Shown here piece after piece: positions 1 to 7,247 of a DNA stretch of 11,552 bases. How positions within the stretch are numbered: the first letter of the stretch is position 1; every line of letters starts with the position of its first letter. The stretch is from an uncultured Oscillospiraceae bacterium. GTDB lineage: Bacteria > Bacillota > Clostridia > Oscillospirales > Oscillospiraceae. The stretch covers positions 1 to 11,552 of the forward strand of contig CAAEDD010000017.1 in the NCBI GenBank assembly GCA_900754515.1, read 5' to 3'. The position numbers and the translations under genes were made by a program. The notes beneath the pieces are model-generated. The model was given only the letters and a program-made list of their open reading frames with translations. It was not told where the DNA came from and did no database searches.

Positions 1-857
1 ACGTTGTCTCTACCCAACAGCTTGCACTGGCTGAGGTCCGGATTTTCGGATTCCAGCATATCCAAGCCTGCACCGCGGATAAGCCCCTGATCCAGGGCCC
101 ACAGCAAGTCATCGTCACAGATGAGAGCACCACGGCCTTCATTGATTATAATGGGCTGCTTTTTCATTTTCTTAAAAGCGTCCTTATTAAATATATGGAA
201 GTTCTCATCCGTCAGATTCATATGTATGGATATCACGTCGGACTGCTCCAGAAGAGTATCAAAATTCACCAGCTTTACCCCCAGTTTTTCTGCTATCTCA
301 GGGGGGAGATAGGGGTCGTAGGCAATCACCGGCATATCAAAGCTCATGGCCTTCCTGGCGACAGACTGGCCAATGCGTCCCAGACCGGCTATGCCCATGG
401 TCTGACCGGCAATACGGCGAAGATGCATGTCCTTTGCAACCAGATAATCCCAGACCTTGTCCTGCTGTACACTCCTGTCATAGCGGCGGATGCCACGCTG
501 CAGATTCAGCATAAGGGCCATGGCATTTTCAGCGGTCTCCTGGGTGCAGTAGTCCAGAATGGAGCAGACGGCAATGCCTCTCTCAGTAGCGTACTCCAAG
601 TCTACCTCGTTATACCCGGTGGACTGGAAAGAGAGAACCTTGCAGTGCTTCATAGTGTCCAGCTCTTTCTTTCCGAAATACACGTAGCCGTTGATTATTA
701 TATCGGCGTCTTCAATTTCTTTATAGAAAGAGCTGTTGTCCTGGCTGTGCTCATCGAATACGGCGATTTTAAGCTCGGCGCCCTCAGGGCAGCAGGACTG
801 CTCAACGCTGATATTTCTGTCCTTTGTATATGGGACTTCAGCAAGAACTATCTTCAT
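1..857 (-). CDS. D-isomer-specific 2-hydroxyacid dehydrogenase, C-terminus beyond left edge
   Basis: This gene encodes an NAD-dependent D-2-hydroxyacid dehydrogenase that interconverts a 2-oxoacid and its (R)-2-hydroxyacid in the cytoplasm. The first 285 residues are in the window and the reading frame is open to the edge. It starts MKIVLAEVPYTK, with an AAGGAGC ribosome binding site about 6 nt before the ATG. The Rossmann motif GLGRIG lies at residues 158-163, followed by IAYDP, whose Asp181 favours NAD over NADP. The catalytic Arg (NEGRG, R242) and Glu (ESENP, E271) are present; the catalytic His would lie past the edge. It begins 43 nt after the CoA-transferase gene and is probably the same transcript. 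It is clearly paralogous to the dehydrogenase two genes upstream, alignable from the first residue. The family assignment is firm; the substrate is unknown. Confidence 0.9.
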   Translation of the reverse strand, partial: MKIVLAEVPYTKDRNISVEQSCCPEGAELKIAVFDEHSQDNSSFYKEIEDADIIINGYVYFGKKELDTMKHCKVLSFQSTGYNEVDLEYATERGIAVCSILDYCTQETAENAMALMLNLQRGIRRYDRSVQQDKVWDYLVAKDMHLRRIAGQTMGIAGLGRIGQSVARKAMSFDMPVIAYDPYLPPEIAEKLGVKLVNFDTLLEQSDVISIHMNLTDENFHIFNKDAFKKMKKQPIIINEGRGALICDDDLLWALDQGLIRGAGLDMLESENPDLSQCKLLGRDN

Positions 858-900
858 AATAAAGCTCCTTATCACATTTTAGCTAAAAACAGATTACAGG

Positions 901-2127
901 CTACTTTATGGCGCCTGCTTCTTTCATGTTTTCTATCTGAGAGGGACTGTAGCCCAGACCCTCAAACACCCTGTCCGTGTCCTGCCCAAGAAGACCGGCC
1001 GGTGTATACTCTCTATCCTCGTATTCAGAGAACTTTACCGGGGGACACGGCATCATCACAGACAAGCCGTCGCCAAAGTCCACAGGCTTCACATAGCCGT
1101 TGGCAATGGCCTGTGGGTCTTTGCTCACATCGCTGAGCCTATGCATCAGTTCACAGGAGACGTTGTTCTCTTCCAGATAACTGAGCCATTCTTTGCTGCT
1201 GCGGCTCAGAAAGACTGCGTTGAGCTTTTCCACCAACTCTCTTGTGGAGCCGGTGCGCCGCAGAGATTCAAGAGATTCAAAACGGCTGTCCTCCGCAAGC
1301 TCCGGCAGGCCCAGAAGTCCGGCAAATTTTGCCCGCTCCCGACTGTACTCATTGTCAAATATCCCTATCCAGCGGCCGTCACCGCATTTGTAAAAGTGGC
1401 TGAGGGGATCGGAAGGGCAGAGAGGGTCATTTACCCTGTCTCCGGCAAATTGCTCCTGATGGGAAACAACTCCTATGGCATTGCACCATATCCCACTGGC
1501 CTGAAGTGAAGTGCTGACGAGGGTGCCTTTGCCGCTGCTCTCACGGCCGATAACAGCCATGAGGATACCTGAAAACAGCAGAGAGCTGGTGGCCATATCG
1601 CCAAAGGCATAGGTTGGGGTAAAGGGGAAAGCACCCGGTTCCTGCCAGTCGGCCAGAGGGCCGTTGCGCAGCCAGAAGGCGGTGCTGTCGAAACCGGGTT
1701 TGGCTGCATCGGGGCCTTCCAGGCCGAAGCCGGAGAAGTGCGCGTAAATGAGACGGGGATACTTCTCGTGGAGAGTATCATAGTCCAGCCCCAGACGGCG
1801 GAGAGAGGGCATGCGCACATTGGTCAAAAGAATGTCAGCCCAGGACAGCAGGCGGTGGAAAGCATCAATACCTTCCGGTGTTTTAAGATTTATGGAGGTG
1901 AGAGTCTTCCCGCTGTTTTGTATAGTGAAGAGGGGATTTTTCTTTCCCTGACAAATGACCTGCTCCCATTCTCCCGCAAGCCGCATCTCGTCTCCATAAA
2001 GAGTTTCTACTTTAATTACTTCCGCTCCATAGGCGCACAGCATGCGTCCGGCCGTGGGAGCTGCCACGACAGTTGCAAGTTCAACTACCTTGAGCCCGGA
2101 GAGGGGCATCCTGGATGTATCTGTCAT
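901..2127 (-). CDS. Class III CoA-transferase (CaiB/BaiF family, HadA/FldA-like)
   Basis: This 408-residue protein belongs to the family III CoA-transferases, which move CoA between carboxylic acids through an aspartyl-CoA anhydride. The N-terminus (LSGLKVVELATVVAAPTAGR, residues 9-28) and AYGAEVIKVE are family signatures. The nucleophilic Asp is expected at D177 in FGDMATS, followed by the usual small-residue stretch and a GRESSGKG segment. The stretch FDSTAFWLRNG (residues 146-156) recalls the 2-hydroxyacyl-CoA transferases HadA and FldA, more than formyl-CoA:oxalate transferase. The length is typical. Flanking D-2-hydroxyacid dehydrogenases support a role in activating a 2-hydroxyacid to its CoA ester; this is inferred from context. 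The start has GAGAGGT upstream; an internal Met at residue 7 is a less likely start. The gene begins 20 nt after the preceding dehydrogenase. Confidence 0.9.
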   Translation of the reverse strand: MTDTSRMPLSGLKVVELATVVAAPTAGRMLCAYGAEVIKVETLYGDEMRLAGEWEQVICQGKKNPLFTIQNSGKTLTSINLKTPEGIDAFHRLLSWADILLTNVRMPSLRRLGLDYDTLHEKYPRLIYAHFSGFGLEGPDAAKPGFDSTAFWLRNGPLADWQEPGAFPFTPTYAFGDMATSSLLFSGILMAVIGRESSGKGTLVSTSLQASGIWCNAIGVVSHQEQFAGDRVNDPLCPSDPLSHFYKCGDGRWIGIFDNEYSRERAKFAGLLGLPELAEDSRFESLESLRRTGSTRELVEKLNAVFLSRSSKEWLSYLEENNVSCELMHRLSDVSKDPQAIANGYVKPVDFGDGLSVMMPCPPVKFSEYEDREYTPAGLLGQDTDRVFEGLGYSPSQIENMKEAGAIK

Positions 2128-2147
2128 TGTTACCTCTCAATCTGAAT

Positions 2148-3137
2148 TTAATTTCTGGGATCCTGCACCAGCTTGAAGACCTTGTCGTATTCTCCGTTTA
2201 TGTAGTAAATGGCATTCATAACGGAAATACGCTCGCAGGCCTCTATGGAGTCGTCGGAATAGAAAGCACTGTGGGGAGTGACGATGCAGTCCTCGCGGCC
2301 TATAAAGGGACACTCTTCCAGATTTGGACTTTCGCTGACAAGAACGTCCAGCCCGGCGGCCAGAATCTTGCCGGTATCCAGAGCTCTGAGCAGAGCGCCT
2401 TCGTCAACCTCGCCGCCCCGGGATACATTGAGGAAGATGGGCTTTTTCTTCATCTTGTCAAATTCGGCATCTCCAAAGAAGTTAACATTTGTGTCATTGA
2501 GATCCATATGGCTGGAGACAACATCGGAGTTTTCCAGCAGATAGTCAAGCTCAACTTTACGGGCTCCGACTTTCTCAAAGTCACTGTCGGGAATGAAGGG
2601 GTCGTAAGCGATGACTTCCATGCCGAAAGCGGCGGCCCTCTGAGCAACTGCCTTGCCTATTTTCCCAAGACCAACCAGGCCGATGGTCTGGCCCCATATG
2701 CCCTTTATACCCAGGGTTTCCAGGCTGGCGGTCTCCCAAACCTTTTCCAGGTTGACCCGGCGCTGGAGATATGGCAGCCTCTTGCGCAGGGCCAGCATGA
2801 GCATAATGGTGTGGTCCGCTACTTCACGGGTGCAGTATTCACCGATGGCTGACACAGCAATGCCCTTTTGCTTTGCATATTCATGGGCCACAAAGTTCCA
2901 GCCTGTTGCCTGCACGGAAATTATTTTGCAGTTTTTCATTCTGTCTACAGCTGTAGTATCTATTGGCGCAAAACCGGTTATCACTGCGTCACAGTCTGAC
3001 AGCGCTTCATAATATGCTTCCAGATTCTTTTCGTCATATACTGCGTAAGCTACCTGGGTTCCCTCCGGCATACAGGCAAGCTCAGTATCAACATTCCTGT
3101 AACGGGTTTCCGGAAATTCGGCAAAAACGATTTTCAT
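2148..3137 (-). CDS. D-isomer-specific 2-hydroxyacid dehydrogenase (complete)
   Basis: This 329-residue cytoplasmic NAD-dependent dehydrogenase belongs to the family of D-lactate, hydroxypyruvate and 3-phosphoglycerate dehydrogenases; automated annotation often calls such proteins C-terminal-binding-protein-like. Visible features are the Rossmann GLGKIG at residues 156-161, AYDP with Asp179 pointing to NAD, and the full catalytic set: Arg240 (NVSRGG), Glu269 (VSESP) and His289 (TPHSAF). The length is normal. Its ATG directly follows the TAA of the symporter gene, and the ribosome binding site AAAGGAG lies in the last codons of that gene, so the two are probably translationally coupled. It is a paralogue of the partial dehydrogenase at the left edge, but the loops after residue 55 and around 130-145 differ, so the substrates may differ. 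The substrate is not identifiable from sequence. Confidence 0.93.
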   Translation of the reverse strand: MKIVFAEFPETRYRNVDTELACMPEGTQVAYAVYDEKNLEAYYEALSDCDAVITGFAPIDTTAVDRMKNCKIISVQATGWNFVAHEYAKQKGIAVSAIGEYCTREVADHTIMLMLALRKRLPYLQRRVNLEKVWETASLETLGIKGIWGQTIGLVGLGKIGKAVAQRAAAFGMEVIAYDPFIPDSDFEKVGARKVELDYLLENSDVVSSHMDLNDTNVNFFGDAEFDKMKKKPIFLNVSRGGEVDEGALLRALDTGKILAAGLDVLVSESPNLEECPFIGREDCIVTPHSAFYSDDSIEACERISVMNAIYYINGEYDKVFKLVQDPRN

Positions 3138-4607
3138 TTAAGCATCTCCTTTATCCATATCTTTTTCGTGTCCCACGGCAAAAAACATATTTGCTTTTTC
3201 AAGTTCTTCGGCAGTTTGCTTGTGGCTTAAGCTGAGCACAAAAAATAAACAAGCGGAAACTCCGAAAGCGGGCCACAGAGCATCGGTCTTAAACAGGGGA
3301 AGCTCCGACACACTGCCGCCGATGTACCATATCACAGCAATAAGGGTTGCAGATACCATGGAAGCAAAAGCGGCGCCGGAACTTGCCCGTTTCCAGAAGA
3401 AGGCGCAAAGTGTCGGCAGGAAGAGTCCTGCGGAGTTTATGGTAAAAGTGATCAGGAGGATGTTCATAATATCCTGGTTGAACCATCCGAAAAGTGCTCC
3501 CGCAAGTCCCACCAGCAGAGAGGATATTACCCCTATACGCATCAGCTGTTTCTCACTGACTTTGGGATTAATATAGGTCTGGTATATATCTTTCGTTATG
3601 CTTGCGGAGGCCGTTAGGACGGAAATATCCGCCGTGGACATTATGGCGCTGAGAACGCCGATAAGAATGAGCCCCTTGAGACCATGGGGCATTATCCTTA
3701 CCACCAGCTCGGCAAGAATGTTGTTTGTATCGGTACATTCAGGCAGCAGCAATTTCCCGGCCATACCCAGATATGTCCCGGCACCGGCAATCACAAGGAC
3801 CGCAATTGCCGCATACACTGTGCCGGTCCTGGCGCTTTTGGTGTCTTTGGCGGCAATGCAGCGGGTGAAGCTGTCCATACAGGTGAAAAAGCTCATTACG
3901 GTGGAGACGAACAGGGCAATAATGGTGGACCAGCCCCAGCTGCCCAGGTTGAAATATCCTTCGGGCAGCTGGGAAAAAGAAAGAGAGGACTTGTCAAGAG
4001 CCGAGGCGGTGAAGGGTATTCCCAGAATCACGACTCCCAGAATAAGGAGCAGCATCTGGACGATGTCTGTATATGTCACCGCCAGCAGGCCGCCTGTGGA
4101 TACATAGAAGACAATGACCACGGCTGCAACCACATAGCAAAGGCCAAGACTCCAGCCGGTGAGTACATTCAGTATCGAGGCACCGGCAACAAACTGGGTT
4201 GCCGTATAGCCAATCATGGCCATTATGGTGGTTATGCTGCACATCAGGCTGTTTTTCTCGTCGTAGCGGCTGCGTATAAGCTCCGGGAAAGTTATGTTGT
4301 GAAGCACCGTGCTTACACGCTTTATAGGCTCCGCCATGACAAAGGCAAATATTATACAGCCGGCTGCAATGGCTGCCACGTACCATATAGCAGTTATGCC
4401 CATTGCACAGGCGTTGGCCGACGTACCGATTACTGCGGAGCCGCCTATCCAACCGGCCATCCACAGTGCGCCGATCTTGAAGCTGCCCATAGAACGTCCG
4501 CCCACATAATAGTCATCGGAATTCTTCTGCATCTTCTGGGCGATAAGACCCAGAAATATCATGCCAGCAAAATAGGCGAGGATTATTCCAATATCTAAAA
4601 GATTCAT
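3138..4607 (-). CDS. Sodium:solute symporter family (SSS) permease
   Basis: This 489-residue polytopic membrane protein, with about 13 predicted hydrophobic segments, belongs to the SSS family of sodium-coupled importers (relatives of PutP, PanF and acetate permeases). Family hallmarks are the DDYYVGGRSM segment after the first helix (31-40), GGLLAVTYTDIVQ (172-184), and AIMSTADISVLTASASITKD (321-340), whose Ser/Thr residues match the conserved sodium-site region. The C-terminal tail (from about residue 460) is hydrophilic. Its position between the oxidoreductase and dehydrogenase genes suggests import of an organic acid or amino acid feeding them, but the family transports many substrates. 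The start has AGGAGGG 5 nt upstream. The last codons (DKGDA) also supply the ribosome binding site for the next gene. A 97-nt spacer with two stem-loops separates it from the gamma-subunit gene. Confidence 0.93.
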   Translation of the reverse strand: MNLLDIGIILAYFAGMIFLGLIAQKMQKNSDDYYVGGRSMGSFKIGALWMAGWIGGSAVIGTSANACAMGITAIWYVAAIAAGCIIFAFVMAEPIKRVSTVLHNITFPELIRSRYDEKNSLMCSITTIMAMIGYTATQFVAGASILNVLTGWSLGLCYVVAAVVIVFYVSTGGLLAVTYTDIVQMLLLILGVVILGIPFTASALDKSSLSFSQLPEGYFNLGSWGWSTIIALFVSTVMSFFTCMDSFTRCIAAKDTKSARTGTVYAAIAVLVIAGAGTYLGMAGKLLLPECTDTNNILAELVVRIMPHGLKGLILIGVLSAIMSTADISVLTASASITKDIYQTYINPKVSEKQLMRIGVISSLLVGLAGALFGWFNQDIMNILLITFTINSAGLFLPTLCAFFWKRASSGAAFASMVSATLIAVIWYIGGSVSELPLFKTDALWPAFGVSACLFFVLSLSHKQTAEELEKANMFFAVGHEKDMDKGDA

Positions 4608-4631
4608 TGCTTCCCTCCTTATTTATTTTTT

Positions 4632-4685
4632 GCAGAGACCCTGAGCTTGTTCAGAAGTCTCTGCTGTTATCCGGATCAAATCCGG
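4632..4685 (-). other. Two tandem stem-loops in the intercistronic gap
   Basis: In the minus-strand mRNA the gap before the symporter gene first forms a 6-bp hairpin (CCGGAT, 3-nt loop, ATCCGG; 4671-4685). A longer one follows, GCAGAGAC/GTCTCTGC, with an inner CTGA/TCAG helix (4632-4664). An A-rich tract, not a U-run, follows, so this does not look like an intrinsic terminator in the sense of transcription. It may act as an mRNA processing or stability element that uncouples the oxidoreductase genes from the downstream genes. The pairing is seen directly; the role is inferred. Confidence 0.5.
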
Positions 4686-4704
4686 GGGAGACGGGGAAGC
4701 TGTT

Positions 4705-5232
4705 TCAAAGCATTGCGCCTGCCCTCAGACAGTCGGCGTTTTTCGGGTTAACCTTGCCTTTTTTTGCAAAATAATGTGCCACCTGTTCTTCCAGCTCGTC
4801 CAGGGTAAAGATCCCGGTGTGCTGTGCTACAGCCCCGAGCATGACCAGATTTGCACCTTTGGGGTTACCCAGGCGTATAGCTATCTCAGACATGGGCACT
4901 CTGACAACATGTATGTCGGACCTGTAGCTGCGATGGGGGTCTACAAGAGAGTCGTTGACAAAAAGATAGCCGGAGGGCTTTATGCTGCTTTCAAACTTAT
5001 CCACGGCGGGGGCATTTAAGGCGCATACGATGTCGGGCTTTTTTGTGCAGGGGCTGGCAATTTTCCCGTCGCTTATTTTCACCGTGCAGTTTGCGGTGCC
5101 TCCCCGCATTTCCGAACCGTAGGAGGGATACCATGTGACTTCCTTGCCCAGCATCATGGCCGAATGGGCAATGATAAGTCCGGTGGTCAAAACACCTTGG
5201 CCGCCAAAGCCGGCACAGATTATTTCTACCAT
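4705..5232 (-). CDS. 2-oxoacid:ferredoxin oxidoreductase, gamma subunit
   Basis: This 175-residue subunit is the CoA-binding gamma component of the four-subunit 2-oxoacid:ferredoxin oxidoreductases. The N-terminal IICAGFGGQGV (G8-G13) and the YPSYGSEMRGGTANC segment (residues 40-54) are diagnostic of this family. The length matches stand-alone gamma subunits. The ATG overlaps the TAA of the beta gene by one base (TAATG), and the ribosome binding site AAAGGAGG lies inside the last beta codons, consistent with equimolar coupled synthesis. The ferredoxin-like, alpha, beta and gamma genes together form a complete enzyme. The gene ends 97 nt before the symporter start. Confidence 0.95.
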   Translation of the reverse strand: MVEIICAGFGGQGVLTTGLIIAHSAMMLGKEVTWYPSYGSEMRGGTANCTVKISDGKIASPCTKKPDIVCALNAPAVDKFESSIKPSGYLFVNDSLVDPHRSYRSDIHVVRVPMSEIAIRLGNPKGANLVMLGAVAQHTGIFTLDELEEQVAHYFAKKGKVNPKNADCLRAGAML

Positions 5233-5963
5233 TATTCGACGCCTCCTTTATCTATAAAAACTCCGGTGGGGAAGTACTTGGTCATCTCGTTATGTACAAA
5301 GTCCCGGGCCTTTACAGGCGGAAGATTAAGGTTGGTTGGGCAGGGGCTCAGCAGCTCCACCAGAGAGAAGCCGTCTCCCTTCAGCTGATGCTGAAAAGCG
5401 CTTTTGATTAGCTTCTTGGCTTTTATCATACCCGCAGAACCTACGAGCTCTCCCCGGGCAAGATAGGCTATGTCCATATGTTTAAGAAGCTCAACTCCAC
5501 TGAGAGTGCCGTAACGGGAGGGGTCTTTGCCCTTGGGGGAGGTGGCGGTCTTTTCACCGGGAAGGGTGGTGGGGGCCATCTGCCCGCCGGTCATGCCGAA
5601 AACGGAATTGTTGATAACTATAACACATATATTGTCGTTCCTCAGTGCGGCGTGGATGGTTTCCGCCATACCTATGGAATAGGCGGCACCGTCGCCCATG
5701 TAGGCAAGCACGGAGCTGCCGGGGCGGACGTGCTTGACTCCCACCGCAGTGGGGATATCACGGCCGTGAGCGGCCATTATGGTATCGAATTTCCAGTAGT
5801 CTATATTGAAAGAACAGCAGGCGACATCCACAACGGTCACCAGGCTGTGCTGAATACCCAGCTCCTCAGCCACCTCGCCTATAAGCCGGCTGGCAAGTCC
5901 GTGACCGCAGCCGGGACAGAAGCTGGCAGAGGAGAATACTGATTCGGGAGCTTTCAGTTTCAT
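5232..5963 (-). CDS. 2-oxoacid:ferredoxin oxidoreductase, beta subunit (TPP-binding)
   Basis: This 243-residue beta subunit binds thiamine pyrophosphate and catalyses decarboxylation of the 2-oxoacid. CPGCGH at residues 16-21 is the family start motif. AHGR (65-68), GDG (90-92) and the downstream NN pair (118-119) form the Mg-TPP site. GMTGGQMAPTTL (123-134) is typical of the 2-ketoisovalerate/2-oxoglutarate type, not of pyruvate:ferredoxin oxidoreductase. The ATG follows the alpha-subunit TAA with no spacer, and the strong AAGGAGGG site sits within the last alpha codons. The substrate may be a branched-chain, aryl or other 2-oxoacid; sequence alone does not decide between them. Confidence 0.95.
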   Translation of the reverse strand: MKLKAPESVFSSASFCPGCGHGLASRLIGEVAEELGIQHSLVTVVDVACCSFNIDYWKFDTIMAAHGRDIPTAVGVKHVRPGSSVLAYMGDGAAYSIGMAETIHAALRNDNICVIVINNSVFGMTGGQMAPTTLPGEKTATSPKGKDPSRYGTLSGVELLKHMDIAYLARGELVGSAGMIKAKKLIKSAFQHQLKGDGFSLVELLSPCPTNLNLPPVKARDFVHNEMTKYFPTGVFIDKGGVE

Positions 5964-7016
5964 TTAGATACCCTCCTTTTCCATGAGGCCTTTGGCCTGT
6001 TCAACGATTTCTTCAGGCTCCGGCAGAGAGAAAAAGCTGCCGTGAAATCCAACGGGGCAACGGCTTGAGACAGCCAGCTTTACATCGTCCACCATTTGCC
6101 CCAGTATATTTATCTCAACAGTCATAAAGGCCTTTGCCTCGGGGCATTCGTCGAAGGCTTTTACCGGGAAGGGCCACAGAGTGATTGGTCGTATCAGTCC
6201 AAGCCTGAGCCCTTGAACTCTTGCCATATCCACTGCTTCCCGGGAAATCCTGGAGCTGATGCCGTAGGCTACGAGAACCACGTCTGCATCTTCTGTCATG
6301 TAGCTTTCCCAGCGCTGCTCATTGGCCTCCATTGAAGCATATTTTTCTCTTAAATACTCTACATAGTCCGGGCGTGTGTAATAGGTGTTCTGGATCTTGC
6401 GGGGACTGTCACCGGGGAGGCAGCCCCGTACTGCCCAGTCGTAGCTGTCGATGTCATGCTCGGTCATGGGAGGCAGCTCCACGCCCTCCATCATCTGGCC
6501 TATGGCGGCGTCGGAGGCCACCAGCACGGGATGGCGGTATTTCTCGGCCAGCTGGAAGGCTACCTGCATCATGTCGCAGTTCTCCTGAACACTGGCGGGA
6601 GCGAGGACAATGGTGTGGTAATCGCCGTGGCCGCCGCCTCTGGTGAGCTGCCAGTAATCACCCTGGCCCTGGGCAATGTCGCCAAGACCGGTGCCGATGC
6701 GCATCACGTCAATTATGACGGCGGGAAGGTCTGCGGCAACCAGATAGGATATGCCTTCCTGCTTCAGAGAAAAACCGGGTCCTGCAGAGCTGGTCAATGC
6801 CCGGGCGCCAGCCGCTGCTGCTCCCAGCAGCATATTCACTCCTGCCAGCTCCGACTCTGTCTGAACAAAAGTGCCTCCCACTTCATCCATGCGCCAGGAC
6901 AGATATTCCAAAATCTCCGTCTGGGGCGTAATGGGATAGCCGCTGTAAAACCGGCATCCGGCACGTATGGCTGCCTCAGCCAGGGCCTCATTGCCCTTCA
7001 TCAATTCTTTTGCCAT
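5964..7016 (-). CDS. vorB: 2-oxoacid:ferredoxin oxidoreductase, alpha subunit (VorB-like)
   Basis: This 350-residue alpha subunit carries the pyrimidine-binding half of the TPP site plus the C-terminal transketolase-like domain. The N-terminus (MAKELMKGNEALAEAAIRAG) and the YPITPQTE motif (27-34) closely resemble clostridial proteins annotated as 3-methyl-2-oxobutanoate dehydrogenase subunit VorB; this resemblance is from memory. Other family stretches are LKQEGISYL and GGGHGDYHTIVLAPASVQE. I chose the ATG at 7016 because GAGGTGA lies 8 nt upstream; a longer upstream reading in the same frame would overlap the ferredoxin gene and has no family match. The ribosome binding site overlaps the ferredoxin stop codon. 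The enzyme should form acyl-CoA, CO2 and reduced ferredoxin. The family is certain; the branched-chain substrate implied by the name is only a best guess. Confidence 0.95.
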   Translation of the reverse strand: MAKELMKGNEALAEAAIRAGCRFYSGYPITPQTEILEYLSWRMDEVGGTFVQTESELAGVNMLLGAAAAGARALTSSAGPGFSLKQEGISYLVAADLPAVIIDVMRIGTGLGDIAQGQGDYWQLTRGGGHGDYHTIVLAPASVQENCDMMQVAFQLAEKYRHPVLVASDAAIGQMMEGVELPPMTEHDIDSYDWAVRGCLPGDSPRKIQNTYYTRPDYVEYLREKYASMEANEQRWESYMTEDADVVLVAYGISSRISREAVDMARVQGLRLGLIRPITLWPFPVKAFDECPEAKAFMTVEINILGQMVDDVKLAVSSRCPVGFHGSFFSLPEPEEIVEQAKGLMEKEGI

Positions 7017-7029
7017 TTTAGAAATCACC

Positions 7030-7230
7030 TCACTCAAGTATTTCAAATACGCTGTCAGGGCAAACCCTGTAGCAGGAGCCGCAGGCGATGCACAGGCTTT
7101 CATCCACCTGGACTGTGTCATAGCCCTTGTCGCTTATGTGGCCGGAAAAGCTCAGTGCCTTTCTGGGACATTCTTCTACGCAATAGCCGCAGCCTTTGCA
7201 GCGGCTTATGTTGAGTTTGATCTTGCTCAT
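7030..7230 (-). CDS. Ferredoxin-type delta subunit of 2-oxoacid oxidoreductase (2x[4Fe-4S])
   Basis: This 66-residue protein carries two classical [4Fe-4S] binding motifs. One is C11-x2-C14-x2-C17-x3-C21-P; the other is C47-x2-C50-x2-C53-x3-C57-P. It is the electron-transfer delta subunit that accepts electrons from the TPP centre and passes them to soluble ferredoxin. The insertion between the motifs (residues 22-46) is typical of KorD/VorD-type subunits. The ATG is preceded by GGAGGG, 17 nt after the MFS gene stop, and the gene ends 13 nt before the alpha start. Its position first in the oxidoreductase set matches the common D-A-B-C order. Confidence 0.94.
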   Translation of the reverse strand: MSKIKLNISRCKGCGYCVEECPRKALSFSGHISDKGYDTVQVDESLCIACGSCYRVCPDSVFEILE

Positions 7231-7247
7231 AAGTGTATCCCTCCAAA

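Noticed and set aside
195..1136. Long plus-strand open frame (313 codons) at the left
   Set aside because: It lies antisense to the left dehydrogenase gene and runs into the CoA-transferase gene. Its translation shows no family motif, whereas the minus strand carries complete Rossmann and catalytic motifs.
3684..4598. Plus-strand open frame of 304 codons opposite the symporter gene
   Set aside because: Antisense shadow with low-complexity Gly/Tyr/His composition; the minus strand encodes a motif-complete SSS symporter.
4632..4664. Stem-loop as an intrinsic terminator splitting the operon
   Set aside because: On the transcribed minus strand it is followed by an A-rich tract, not a U-run; the T-tract lies on the other strand, with no plus-strand gene to terminate.
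7017..7121. Extended N-terminus for the oxidoreductase alpha subunit
   Set aside because: The extension overlaps the ferredoxin gene in another frame; the ATG at 7016 has a strong ribosome binding site and matches the family N-terminus.
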